From: Chitinophagales bacterium
GTDB lineage: Bacteria; Bacteroidota; Bacteroidia; Chitinophagales; Saprospiraceae
Length of the DNA: 64,000 bases
Direction: 5' to 3'
Assembly (NCBI GenBank): GCA_017303875.1
Contig: JAFLBP010000017.1
Coordinates: 83,377-147,376 of the forward strand
The notes beneath the pieces are model-generated. The model did no database searches. It was given only the letters and a program-made list of their open reading frames with translations, and had not been told where the DNA came from. Numbering within the stretch: position 1 is the stretch's first letter; the number at the start of each line of letters is the position of its first letter. Made by a program: the position numbers and the translations under genes. Positions 9,774 to 18,829 of the stretch are shown piece by piece.

Positions 9774-10871
9774 ATGGGTTTTATAGAAAAATACGCCGAC
9801 TTGCTGGTTCAATATTGTGTTCAGGTAAAACCTGGCGACAAGGTTTTTATCAGCAGTACTTTGCTGGCGGAACCGCTTATTCGCGAAGTTTACCGCGCTG
9901 CTTACCAGGCTGGCGCAGCCCTGGTAGAGAGTGATCTGATGTTTGAACAACGCGAACAGCTATTCCTCGAATATGCTTCTGATGCGGCCCTGCAAACGCC
10001 GCCGCCTTTGCATTTGATGGCGATGGAAACTTTTGATTGCTACCTGCATATCCGGGCGCCATACCAAGTGCACAGCAACAGCGCGCTCACGCCCGAGCGC
10101 GCGGCCATGCGCCGCGAGGCAATGGCGGGCATCAACAAGGCTTATTTTGAACGCACGGCCACCCGCGCCCTGCGCCGCAACCTGTGCCAGTATCCGACGG
10201 AATCGGCCGCTTCGGTGGCCGGTATGAGCCTGGAGGAATATACGCAATTTGTGTTCCACGCCTGCAAACTTGATCAGCCCGATCCGCAAGCCGCGTGGTT
10301 GCAGGTACGCGCCAATCAGCAACATATCGTAGACCACCTCAACCGCTGCAAACAGGTGCGCTACCGCGTAGGTGACAGCGACATCGCATTCTCTACCGAA
10401 GGCCGCATCTGGATGAACTCCGATGGCCAGACCAACATGCCTTCCGGGGAGGTGTACACCAGTCCGGTAGAAGACAGCGTAAACGGCATGATTCATTTTT
10501 CCTTTCCCTGTATCTATCAGGGCCGGGAAGTGGAAGGTGTAACCCTTTGGGTAAAAGACGGTTATATCGAACGCTGGGAGGCTAAAAGCGGCGGCGATTT
10601 CCTGGATCAGATTTTTGCGATGCCGGGCGCACGGCGCTTCGGCGAAGCCGCTATCGGAACTAATTACGATATCCGGCAATTGACCAAAAATATTTTGTTC
10701 GACGAAAAAATCGGCGGAACCATACACATGGCTGTTGGTCAGAGTTATTTCCAGACCGGCGGCAAAAACGAATCGGCCGTACACTGGGATATGATTACCG
10801 ATATGACCCGGGGCGGAGAAATCTGGGCCGATGGTGAACGAATTTACGAGAACGGCCGTTTCTTGATCTGA
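9774..10871 (+). CDS. M29-family metallo-aminopeptidase
   Basis: This 365-residue cytosolic protein belongs to the thermophilic metalloprotease family (M29; AmpS/PepS-like), which removes N-terminal residues using two metal ions. The expected metal ligands are visible in order. A Glu lies in SGEVYTSPVED, a Glu in FGEAAIGTN and a His in GTIHMAVG. A Tyr in GQSYFQTGG follows, then His and Asp in VHWDMITDM. The frame is open further upstream to 9687, but that extension would be translated from the repeat region. The ATG at 9774 gives MGFIEKYADLLVQY, which matches the family's usual start. The gene overlaps the next by one base (TGATG), so the two are probably one operon. Confidence 0.9.
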   Translation: MGFIEKYADLLVQYCVQVKPGDKVFISSTLLAEPLIREVYRAAYQAGAALVESDLMFEQREQLFLEYASDAALQTPPPLHLMAMETFDCYLHIRAPYQVHSNSALTPERAAMRREAMAGINKAYFERTATRALRRNLCQYPTESAASVAGMSLEEYTQFVFHACKLDQPDPQAAWLQVRANQQHIVDHLNRCKQVRYRVGDSDIAFSTEGRIWMNSDGQTNMPSGEVYTSPVEDSVNGMIHFSFPCIYQGREVEGVTLWVKDGYIERWEAKSGGDFLDQIFAMPGARRFGEAAIGTNYDIRQLTKNILFDEKIGGTIHMAVGQSYFQTGGKNESAVHWDMITDMTRGGEIWADGERIYENGRFLI

Positions 10872-12094
10872 TGATGAACAGCAAACGCAACAAGATATTT
10901 AATGACCCGGTGTACGGGATGGTGACTATCCCGCACGGGCTATTGCTTGAACTGATAGACCATCCCTACTTCCAGCGCTTGCGCCGGATCCGGCAAATGG
11001 GCCTCTCGCCCTACGTGTACCCCGGCGCCCTGCACACCCGCTTCCACCATGCCCTCGGCGCGCTGCACCTGATGCAGGAAGCCATTGAAACCCTGCGCTC
11101 CAAAGACGTGGCCATCAGCAATGCCGAAGCCGAAGCGGTTTCTGCAGCTATTCTGCTGCACGATATTGGCCACGGTCCTTTCTCCCACGCACTGGAGCAC
11201 ACACTCATCGACCGACACCACGAGGATATGTCGATGCATTTTATGGAAGCCCTCAACCGGCAGTTGGAAGGCCGCCTCGACCTGGCCCTTAAAATATTTA
11301 AAGACGAATACCCCAAGCAGTTTTTACATCAGTTAGTGTCGGGTCAGTTAGACATGGACCGCATGGACTACCTCAACCGCGACAGCTTTTTTACCGGCGT
11401 CAGCGAAGGTGTAATCGGTTACGACCGCATTATTAAAATGCTGGATGTGCATGATGGCCGCTTGGTAGTGGAAGAAAAAGGAATTTACAGCATAGAAAAA
11501 TTCCTCATTGCCCGCCGCCTGATGTACTGGCAGGTGTATTTGCATAAAACCGGCGTAGCAGCCGAACAAATGCTGATTCATGCTTTGCGCCGTGCCCGAA
11601 AATTGGCCTCCGAAGGGGTAGAGCTGGAAGCACCCAAGCACCTGCGCTGGTTTTTGTACCTGCCTGCCGGCGCAGCCGTAGACGATGCCGAATTACTCAG
11701 TCATTTTGCTCAATTGGACGATAATGACGTCACAGCAGCCATAAAATACTGGTCGGAAGCCACCGACAAAGCTTTATCGCGCCTAAGCATCGGGCTGCTT
11801 GACCGGCGTCTTTTCCGCTTGGAATGGCATACGCCGGAATTGCCGATCGAACGGGTTGAGCGCTACAAACAGGCCGCACTTCAATACTTCGGGGCGGATA
11901 TTGATCCCGACGATTTTATCTTTACCGGTAAGGCCAGCAATCAGGCCTATGACAGCAATAAGGAACAGATCGGTATCCTGTTTAAAGATGGTCGGGTACT
12001 GGATATTGCGCAGTGTTCGGAAGTGCCTTTGTATACGCAGGCCGTGACCAAATTTTTCATCTGTTATCCGAAGGAGTTGAGTAATTTAGTTTAA
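10871..12094 (+). CDS. HD superfamily phosphohydrolase
   Basis: This 407-residue protein carries an HD domain over about residues 45-190. The metal-binding motifs are TRFHHALGA, LLHDIGHGPFSHALEH and LDMDRMDYLNRD. The layout is that of the dNTP triphosphohydrolase-like HD proteins (YdhJ/YwfO type) found widely in Bacteroidota; the exact nucleotide substrate is unknown. The C-terminal half (about 250-407) is the usual family extension. It starts at an ATG overlapping the aminopeptidase stop codon; a second ATG three bases later is an equal choice. The overlap implies translational coupling with the peptidase. Confidence 0.87.
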   Translation: MMNSKRNKIFNDPVYGMVTIPHGLLLELIDHPYFQRLRRIRQMGLSPYVYPGALHTRFHHALGALHLMQEAIETLRSKDVAISNAEAEAVSAAILLHDIGHGPFSHALEHTLIDRHHEDMSMHFMEALNRQLEGRLDLALKIFKDEYPKQFLHQLVSGQLDMDRMDYLNRDSFFTGVSEGVIGYDRIIKMLDVHDGRLVVEEKGIYSIEKFLIARRLMYWQVYLHKTGVAAEQMLIHALRRARKLASEGVELEAPKHLRWFLYLPAGAAVDDAELLSHFAQLDDNDVTAAIKYWSEATDKALSRLSIGLLDRRLFRLEWHTPELPIERVERYKQAALQYFGADIDPDDFIFTGKASNQAYDSNKEQIGILFKDGRVLDIAQCSEVPLYTQAVTKFFICYPKELSNLV

Positions 12095-12134
12095 ATTTTA
12101 CATAAATATTATCCGTTTTTACGTTTTACCGACT

Positions 12135-12142
12135 TACTTTTG
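12135..12142 (+). promoter_or_regulatory. -7 promoter element TACTTTTG for the 23-residue-repeat protein
   Basis: TACTTTTG lies 55 bases before the ATG of the repeat protein. A T-run at 12116-12120 may form part of the -33 region. Confidence 0.5.
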
Positions 12143-12197
12143 CGCGGCTTCTCCGAAGCCAAAGCCAAAACTGTATTACAAAACCGTTTCTTGAATT

Positions 12198-13574
12198 ATG
12201 GGAAAATTTCATCTCTTGCTGCCGGTGTTTATCGGCCTGTCTCTTAGTCTTAGCGCGCAAAGCCCTGAGATTCCAAATGCTCGTCCGGGCAAATGTTACG
12301 CAAAATGTAACATCCCCGACCAGTACGAAACCGTTACCGAACAGGTAGTGGTTAAACCCGCTTCTACCCGTACCATCGCCGTTCCGGCCGAGTACGAAAC
12401 AAAGTCGGAGCAACAAGTGGTAAAGGCGGAAAGCAAACGCATTATCACCATTCCTGCGCAGTACGAAACAATGACTGAGCGTGTAGTGGTAAAAGCAGCT
12501 TCCAAGCGCCTTGTAACCGTTCCTGCACAATTTGAAACTGTTGAGGAGCGCGTTATGGTTAAACCGGAAAGCAAACGCATCGAAACTGTTGCCGCTGTTT
12601 ATGAAACTGTTACCGAACAGGTAATGGTTAAGCCGGAAAGCAAACGCCTCATCGAAGTGCCTGCTGTCTACGAAACCGTAACAGAACAGTACGAAATGGA
12701 AGCAGCTTCTACCCGTGTAGAAACCCTGCAACCCCGCTATGAAACCGTTACCGAGCGCATCGAAGTGAAACCGGCTACTACCAAATGGGTAAAAAAGAAA
12801 GCCGACGCCAACTGCCTTAGCGCCAACCCGGATGATTGCCTCGTATGGTGTCTCGTGGAAGTACCTGCTGAATACCAGACCGTTACCAAACGCGTCAACA
12901 AAGGTTGCGACGCCAGCGGTATTGCTGATGCCGGTTGCACCAAAACCATCACTATCCCGGCTAAAATGGGTACCCGCACCAAACGTGTGGTTAAAACACC
13001 CGCTACTACCCGCGAAGAAGTGACTGCTGCCGAATACAAAACCGTTACCAAACGCGTGGTTAAAACTCCGGCTACTACCAAAGAAGTAGTTATCCCGGCT
13101 GAATACGCAACCGTGAAAAAGCAGGTACTCAAAACACCCGCTACAGTTAAGGAAGAAGAAGTACCGGCTGAATACGCAACCATCACCAAACAGGTGTTGA
13201 AAGCACCCGCTACCACCCGCGAAGAAGTTATTCCGGCCGAGTACAAAGCTGTAACTACCCGCGTGGTTAAAACACCCGCTACTACCCGCACGGAGCCGGT
13301 AGCTGCTGAATACGCCACCGTTACCAAGCGCAAACTTGTAAAAGCCGGTGGTTTCACCGAGTGGAAAGAAGTACTCTGCGGCGATAAAGTAACCGGTTAC
13401 ACCGTTCGCCAAATCCAGGAAGCCCTGAAAAAAGCAGGCTACGATCCAGGCCCGAGCGATAACATCATGGGTACGCGCACCAAAGCCGCCCTCACGAAGT
13501 TCCAGCAAGACAAAAGCCTGCCGGTCGGCAACCTCGACTTCGACACGCTCAAAGCGCTGGGCGTAAACTATTAA
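12198..13574 (+). CDS. Exported 23-residue-repeat protein with C-terminal peptidoglycan-binding domain
   Basis: This 458-residue protein has a signal peptide (LLLPVFIGLSLSLSAQ). About 13 tandem units of exactly 23 residues follow at about 43-390. The first group follows YETVTEQVVVKPASTR and the second follows YATVTKRVVKTPATTR. A Cys-containing break at about 205-255 (NCLSANPDDC, VWC, GCDASG, GC) separates the groups. The last 60 residues resemble a PG_binding_1 domain (VRQIQEALKKAGYDPG followed by MGTRTKAALTKFQQD). The alternating Val/Thr pattern suggests beta strands. A cell-wall-anchored periplasmic stalk is the likeliest reading, but I do not recognise the repeat family. A perfect rho-independent terminator follows at 13645-13686. 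Long open frames on the opposite strand are by-products of the repetitive codon pattern. Confidence 0.8.
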   Translation: MGKFHLLLPVFIGLSLSLSAQSPEIPNARPGKCYAKCNIPDQYETVTEQVVVKPASTRTIAVPAEYETKSEQQVVKAESKRIITIPAQYETMTERVVVKAASKRLVTVPAQFETVEERVMVKPESKRIETVAAVYETVTEQVMVKPESKRLIEVPAVYETVTEQYEMEAASTRVETLQPRYETVTERIEVKPATTKWVKKKADANCLSANPDDCLVWCLVEVPAEYQTVTKRVNKGCDASGIADAGCTKTITIPAKMGTRTKRVVKTPATTREEVTAAEYKTVTKRVVKTPATTKEVVIPAEYATVKKQVLKTPATVKEEEVPAEYATITKQVLKAPATTREEVIPAEYKAVTTRVVKTPATTRTEPVAAEYATVTKRKLVKAGGFTEWKEVLCGDKVTGYTVRQIQEALKKAGYDPGPSDNIMGTRTKAALTKFQQDKSLPVGNLDFDTLKALGVNY

Positions 13575-13582
13575 TCAGTGAA

Positions 13583-13632
13583 CAGTCAGCAGTTATCAGT
13601 TAACAGTTTTGATCACTGATAACTGCTGACTG
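13583..13632. repeat. Perfect inverted heptamer-type repeat (CAGTCAGCAGTTATCAGT)
   Basis: Arms 13583-13600 and 13615-13632 are perfect 18-base reverse complements around a 14-base loop. They share sequence with the repeat pair at 9628-9768. The element sits immediately before the terminator of the repeat-protein gene. Confidence 0.85.
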
Positions 13633-13644
13633 ATAACTGATTCT

Positions 13645-13686
13645 ATCCCGAATCTTGGTATTATGCCGGGATTCGGGATTTTTTTT
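13645..13686 (+). terminator. Rho-independent terminator
   Basis: ATCCCGAATC at 13645-13654 pairs perfectly with GATTCGGGAT at 13670-13679 and is followed by a run of Ts to 13686. It ends the transcript of the 23-residue-repeat protein. Confidence 0.85.
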
Positions 13687-13818
13687 CAGTGAACCATCAC
13701 AGTATTCAAGGATAAACGTTTATTGAGCCGGGCCGACTTCCGACAAATTTTCCTGAAGATGAGCAAGCACAATGTTTTCAATACCATCGTTGCAGCGCGC
13801 AGGGTGTACGACCTGCAA

Positions 13819-15498
13819 ATGACGCGTTTGTTAAGCATCGCCTTCCTGACGGCAATGCTGCTGGCCTCCTGTGCCCGGCAAGGCTCCCTTACGGGTGGCG
13901 TGCGCGATACCACACCACCGGCTATTGACTCTCTGCGCAGTACGCCCAATTTGCAAACCCGGTTTAAAGATCGAGCAATCAAGTTGTTTTTCAACGAATG
14001 GGTAACCTTGAACGATGTGCGCAACCAGGTACTCATTTCGCCGCCTTTGGCTACTTTCCCTCAAATCGAACTCAAAAACAAAAGCGTTACGCTGACTTTC
14101 GACGAGAAAGAACAACTGCGCGACAGCACTACCTACACCATCAATTTCGGAGAGGCCGTAAAAGACCTGCACGAAGGCAATGCCGCAAAAGACCTTCGTT
14201 TTGTGTTTTCTACCGGCGATCAACTCGACAGCCTGAGCCTGCGCGGCAACGTCGCAGATGCGTTCAAAGGCGAAGGCATTGAAAAAGTAACCGTGCTCTG
14301 TTATGATGTGTTTGGCGACAGCGTAATTCAGAAAGAGCGACCTTATTATTTCGCTAAAACAGATAAAAACGGGCAGTTTGCCATCCGGAATATGCGTGCC
14401 GGTACGTTTAAAATAGTGGCCATCGAGGAAAATCTGGCTAATCTGAAATGGGAGGGCCGCGATGAACGCATTGCTTTCCAGCGCGAACCAATAAGTGTCA
14501 GCGCCGACTCTCAGGCGGTGCTTACCTTGCGTATGTTTAAAGAAAATGCCCCTTTACGCCTGCTGGAACAACAGAAAAACCGATTCGGGTACCTTAAACT
14601 CGGGTATTCCTCCCGCCCCGAAAACATTGCGTTGAGCAGTAACGACAGTGCCGCCGTTTTTGTCACGGAAGTGCTGCCCGACTCGCTGCTCATCTGGTAC
14701 AATCGGAGCAGCAGCGAAGCCTGGGAACTTTATGCCGGCAAAGACACCGTAGCAATCAAAAGCCTCGATCGGGATGCTTTTTTTGAAAAATATAAATTTC
14801 AACCCGCAGATGCTGCTGCTGCACCAACAAGTTCCCGCCGCGCGGCCTCCACACCAATCGGCCTGACGCCCGGCGCCGCGCCCGCGCCACCCACCAATCC
14901 ACTGCGCGCCATTACACAGAACCCCGGCCGCCCGGCCATGATTCGCTTCAACAGTCCGGCACTGCAATTTGACACCAGTAAATGGTTGCTCACCCTCGAC
15001 TCTCTGCCGTTCCGGGCTTTTAAAGTTGGCGCAGACTCCCTTCAGCCCCGCATGGTACGCCTCGATCTTGCCTGGAAACCCGGCGGCATCTATCAGCTTA
15101 CCTTGTTTCCCGGCGCCCTGACGGATATTTACGGCATCGGTACACAAGATACCTTTAAGTACCAACTCAATGTGACGGGAGAAAAGCAGCTCGGTGGCCT
15201 GAATGTTGAATTGGAAAACTTAGTGCCGGGGCAATCCTATATTTTCCAGTTGCTCAATGGAACGACCATCGAGCAGGAGCGCAGTTTTAAAGCAGAAGCC
15301 GGGAGCAAGCGTTTTGAATTCCGGAGTTTGCCCACCGCCGCCTATTCTTATCAGGTTATAATCGACGATAATGCCAATGGCCGCTGGGATACGGGAAATT
15401 ACTACCAAAAAATTCAACCCGAACAAATATTCAACAAAAAAGGCGAGGCCATCCGCGCCAACTGGGAGCTGGAGGCTGTTTTTGCAGTGCCGAAGTGA
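13819..15498 (+). CDS. Lipoprotein with N-terminal Ig-like (Big_5-type) domain
   Basis: From the ATG at 13819 this 559-residue protein has a lipoprotein signal (MTRLLSIAFLTAMLLASCAR) with lipobox Cys about residue 18. TGGVRDTTPPAIDSLRS and an Ig-like domain with NFGEAVKDLHEGN and FVFSTGD follow at about 35-135. This is the typical start of a Bacteroidota lipoprotein family annotated 'Ig-like domain-containing protein'. A carboxypeptidase-regulatory-like segment (TDKNGQFAIRNMRAGTFKIVAIEE) follows at about 190-220. The frame opens further upstream at 13723, but that start would bury the signal peptide. The role is unknown; it is probably an outer-membrane or surface lipoprotein. Confidence 0.78.
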   Translation: MTRLLSIAFLTAMLLASCARQGSLTGGVRDTTPPAIDSLRSTPNLQTRFKDRAIKLFFNEWVTLNDVRNQVLISPPLATFPQIELKNKSVTLTFDEKEQLRDSTTYTINFGEAVKDLHEGNAAKDLRFVFSTGDQLDSLSLRGNVADAFKGEGIEKVTVLCYDVFGDSVIQKERPYYFAKTDKNGQFAIRNMRAGTFKIVAIEENLANLKWEGRDERIAFQREPISVSADSQAVLTLRMFKENAPLRLLEQQKNRFGYLKLGYSSRPENIALSSNDSAAVFVTEVLPDSLLIWYNRSSSEAWELYAGKDTVAIKSLDRDAFFEKYKFQPADAAAAPTSSRRAASTPIGLTPGAAPAPPTNPLRAITQNPGRPAMIRFNSPALQFDTSKWLLTLDSLPFRAFKVGADSLQPRMVRLDLAWKPGGIYQLTLFPGALTDIYGIGTQDTFKYQLNVTGEKQLGGLNVELENLVPGQSYIFQLLNGTTIEQERSFKAEAGSKRFEFRSLPTAAYSYQVIIDDNANGRWDTGNYYQKIQPEQIFNKKGEAIRANWELEAVFAVPK

Positions 15499-15501
15499 GC
15501 T

Positions 15502-16590
15502 TTAAATGCTTTTGCGCTGCGATACAACCCAGTGGTCAAAAAGCTTGGCGGCAATGGTGTCGAGTTTTTCGTCGTTGTCGTCGGCGCATTTAATGCCGGC
15601 CTGCCGCAAGGCATCAAGGTTTTTAGGACTTACATCGTCCATTTCCGGGCTTGCTCCGCCCAAATCGGGCATGATACGGTGGTATTGCTGTGGGACACCA
15701 AGGGTTTTGAAAAGTTTCATTAGTTGATAATCAACGGTTTCTGAAACCCCCGACATCATAATATCAATAATAGGCATAATCCATCGCAACAAACCCCAGC
15801 CGCGCGCCTGATCATAGGGGTAACTTTTTTGTATAGCCCCGGTTCCTATTGACAGGATAAACATTTTATCGGGTGCGAGTACTGCATATTGGTTGTCGCG
15901 AAGCACTTTCATGGCTTCAATGACGGCGCACATGGTGGGGTTATTGGCAAAAAGCCCCCCGTCTATGGTATGGTAGATAAACTGGCTGCCTGCTTCGGCG
16001 GTTGCCGGTGGAAAATAAGTAGGGGCGGCGGAGGTGCTGCGCGCTACCTGCCAGAGTTTAAAATCGCTGTTTGGTTTGGTTTCCGCGTCGTGGGAGGTGA
16101 AAAAGACCGCTTTGCGTTGTTGAATGTCGTAACTGGTGATCAGACAAGGTTTGATCATTTGGCTGAGCCTGATCTCGCCGAGGTATTTTTTGAGAATATC
16201 TTCTATGTTTTCGGAGCCGAATTTAGCACCGAGTATTCCGGAAAAGAAGCCAGGTAAACGGCCGGAGGTGGTTTTTTTGAAAATTTGTGGTCCGTATTCC
16301 AAATACATCTGTACTGCCTCCTCCGCGGTAAAACGCGGGTAGTTCGGGTCTGTTTCGCTGGGCGACAGCAGCATACAGGAAAGAATACCACCGGTGCTGG
16401 TGCCGGCAACGAGGTCAAAGCATTGTGCGAGGCGGATGGGGCGTGCGTCGGGAAATTCGGCGCGCTGTTTTTCCAACGCTTCATTGAGTTTGCGTTCCAG
16501 CGCGATCAGTACCTGCCCGGTAAGAATACCCCGGATACCGCCTCCGTCGAGGCTGAGGATGAATCGGAGATTGGATGTAGTGGTTTCCAT
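15502..16590 (-). CDS. Patatin-like phospholipase
   Basis: This 362-residue protein has the complete patatin catalytic set. The oxyanion-hole loop is DGGGIRGI at about residue 15, the nucleophile elbow is GTSTGG with Ser65, and the DGG of the dyad lies in TIDGGLFANNP. The family hydrolyses acyl esters of membrane lipids. There is no signal peptide, so it is probably cytosolic. Domain layout and length resemble the bacterial patatins that include CapV-type effectors. No CD-NTase or other partner lies beside it, so a housekeeping lipase is the safer reading. It converges with the Ig-like lipoprotein gene, separated by 3 bases. Confidence 0.9.
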   Translation of the reverse strand: METTTSNLRFILSLDGGGIRGILTGQVLIALERKLNEALEKQRAEFPDARPIRLAQCFDLVAGTSTGGILSCMLLSPSETDPNYPRFTAEEAVQMYLEYGPQIFKKTTSGRLPGFFSGILGAKFGSENIEDILKKYLGEIRLSQMIKPCLITSYDIQQRKAVFFTSHDAETKPNSDFKLWQVARSTSAAPTYFPPATAEAGSQFIYHTIDGGLFANNPTMCAVIEAMKVLRDNQYAVLAPDKMFILSIGTGAIQKSYPYDQARGWGLLRWIMPIIDIMMSGVSETVDYQLMKLFKTLGVPQQYHRIMPDLGGASPEMDDVSPKNLDALRQAGIKCADDNDEKLDTIAAKLFDHWVVSQRKSI

Positions 16591-16675
16591 AAGTATAGAA
16601 TAAAAGGCAAATTTGGGTGTAAAAATTTATATTCCACATTAAGTAATCGTTTAGTCTGTTCAAATATCAATTTTC

Positions 16676-17341
16676 TCACAGCGCATACATAGCGCGCAGC
16701 AACACCCTAAACTGCGTGATGCGCAGGGTCGCCTGGTAACCGCCGGCGCCGAAAGTCGGGTCGGAAAAGTCAAGATCGGCCGTGTTGGCACCAGACATAA
16801 AGCGGGCACCGAGGCTCAGGTGCAGGCGCTTCAGTACCTCCGTGCGCAGGCCCAACTCAAGTAGGCTGTTGATATCGGAGCTGCGTTTCAATTCGTAACT
16901 ATAGCTGTATCGGGGGGTAGAACCGCTGCTTTCCTTCGGATTGGAAAAGGCCAGTCCGAAACCGGCGGCGGCGAAGGGTTGCAGGCGTTTTTCCGGGAGG
17001 AAATAATAGCGCAGCACAATGCCGAGTTCTGTCTGGTTCTGCTGGAGCGTACTCGGAATTTTGCCGATGAAAAAATCTTCAAACACCGTATTGATCGTGC
17101 GTTTGGAGAAGGAAAGTTCGGGAGAGAAATAAAAACTTTTGTGGATGCGGAAGTCGCCTGCAACCCCGATCAGCAGGTTGCTGTAATCCTCGTAAGCGGC
17201 TACGTTTCCATTGGCTTTGGGCATGACAAAGGCATAGCCGGCTTGCAGGCCGAGCATACTTTGTTGGGCCTTGGCCTGTATGGCGCAAAAGAGCAGGGCC
17301 AGTGCTGCTGCCAGCATGCCGGTGTTGTGTTTTATGGACAT
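16676..17341 (-). CDS. Outer-membrane beta-barrel protein (PorT/OmpW-like size class)
   Basis: From the ATG at 17341 this 221-residue protein has a signal peptide (LAAALALLFCAIQAKAQQ). Alternating strands follow, with motifs such as LGLQAGYAFVMPKANG, FYFSPELSFSKRT and LGIVLRYYFLPEKRLQPFAAAGFGLAF. The pattern is that of Bacteroidota 'outer membrane beta-barrel' proteins. Upstream in-frame ATGs (to 17452) would overlap the dioxygenase gene and lack a signal peptide. The start is 16 bases after the dioxygenase stop, so the two are likely cotranscribed. Function unknown. Confidence 0.72.
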   Translation of the reverse strand: MSIKHNTGMLAAALALLFCAIQAKAQQSMLGLQAGYAFVMPKANGNVAAYEDYSNLLIGVAGDFRIHKSFYFSPELSFSKRTINTVFEDFFIGKIPSTLQQNQTELGIVLRYYFLPEKRLQPFAAAGFGLAFSNPKESSGSTPRYSYSYELKRSSDINSLLELGLRTEVLKRLHLSLGARFMSGANTADLDFSDPTFGAGGYQATLRITQFRVLLRAMYAL

Positions 17342-17357
17342 ATGGTAGGTAATTTTA

Positions 17358-17870
<513 letters not shown>

Positions 17871-17892
17871 GGCAAGGCGTGTTTTAGGGTGA

Positions 17893-17900
17893 CAAATATA
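17893..17900 (-). promoter_or_regulatory. -7 promoter element TATATTTG for the dioxygenase operon
   Basis: On the minus strand this reads TATATTTG, 23 bases before the dioxygenase ATG. Its position supports the internal start at 17870 over longer upstream starts. Confidence 0.5.
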
Positions 17901-17999
17901 GGGCGCTTCTCTGCTTACTTGCTGCAGTGCCCTGATGTTTTGTGAAATGGTCTTCGCTTGTGCCGACAACCGTTGGCGCGCTGCTTGCGTCAGGCATAC

Positions 18000-18755
18000 A
18001 TGCATACCACGAAAACAATATTAGCGATACTAATGGGCAGCCTTATCTTAAGCGGGCGACTGCTGGCGCAGCGCGGCGTTTTAAGGGCTGTTGACCGCGC
18101 TGATTATCAGTACTTTATTGCGCCGACGGGTTTTGTGCCGAAGCCCGGCGATCGTTTGTTCCGAAGTTCCAACATTGCGCTCAATCAGTTGCAATTGGTC
18201 CAAAATGGCGGCGGCATCCTCGGCATTGGTTTTTTGTTCCGGAAGCCGCTGTGGGCTATCGGGCAAACACATTTTCCAAAATTCCGGAATAGAGGCCCTG
18301 TTTATAATGTTGCGGCCGTATTTGTGGAAACTCCCGAAGACGATGAAAGGGGCAGCGATCTTGGTGCTGTGTTTTCAAGCGTCACCTTAGGCAATCGTCA
18401 AAAACACTTCAGCATTGGCGCCGGGGCTTTGGTGCTGGGCGCCGATCCTGCTCCAGGTGCACGGTTTCCGGCAATTCCTCTGGCGCTGACCCTCCATGCC
18501 AAAGCGCCTTTAACGAGCCATACCTTTCTGATGACCGAAAACTACATCCTCTGGCAGGAAGGCTCCTGGGGGATCGCCGGATTAAGCGGGTTTCGTTTCA
18601 GCACCAAACGTGTTGTACTTGACCTCGGTACGATGTTAATGATTTTACCCGCTGATTGGCAATTTGAAAGCCGGACCCGTTTTTGGGGGGGTGCGCCCAT
18701 CGTAAACCTCCACGTTAATTTTTACCGAAAAGCAGTGGCGCCGGAAGCAGAGTAG
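18000..18755 (+). CDS. Exported protein of unknown function
   Basis: From the ATG at 18000 this 251-residue protein has a signal peptide (ILAILMGSLILSGRLLAQRG). The remainder is rich in hydrophobic and beta-prone segments (GGGILGIGFLFRKPLWAIG, GIAGLSGFRFSTKRVVLDLG, APIVNLHVNFYRK) ending near the C terminus in a strand-like pattern. This suggests an outer-membrane or periplasmic beta protein. I do not recognise the family. It is divergent from the dioxygenase gene and precedes serC on the same strand, but serC has its own promoter element. Confidence 0.6.
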   Translation: MHTTKTILAILMGSLILSGRLLAQRGVLRAVDRADYQYFIAPTGFVPKPGDRLFRSSNIALNQLQLVQNGGGILGIGFLFRKPLWAIGQTHFPKFRNRGPVYNVAAVFVETPEDDERGSDLGAVFSSVTLGNRQKHFSIGAGALVLGADPAPGARFPAIPLALTLHAKAPLTSHTFLMTENYILWQEGSWGIAGLSGFRFSTKRVVLDLGTMLMILPADWQFESRTRFWGGAPIVNLHVNFYRKAVAPEAE

Positions 18756-18794
18756 ATTCAGGCTGAAAATCCCGGATTTGCACAGCAAACACCC

Positions 18795-18802
18795 TATCTT
18801 TG
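18795..18802 (+). promoter_or_regulatory. -7 promoter element TATCTTTG for serC
   Basis: TATCTTTG lies 27 bases before the serC ATG. A TTTG at 18777-18780 is a plausible -33 element, 14 bases upstream. Confidence 0.55.
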
Positions 18803-18829
18803 TCCCTCCCTTTTTCGACAAATACGCAC

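Noticed and set aside
12126..13508. 460-residue open frame on the minus strand opposite the 23-residue-repeat gene
   Set aside because: It arises from the repetitive codon pattern of the real gene, has low-complexity composition (Phe, Gly, Asn) and no recognisable domain or promoter.
15502..16590. Patatin as a CBASS (CapV) effector
   Set aside because: No CD-NTase, HORMA, TRIP13 or Cap2/Cap3 gene is adjacent; a lone patatin is more likely a general lipase.
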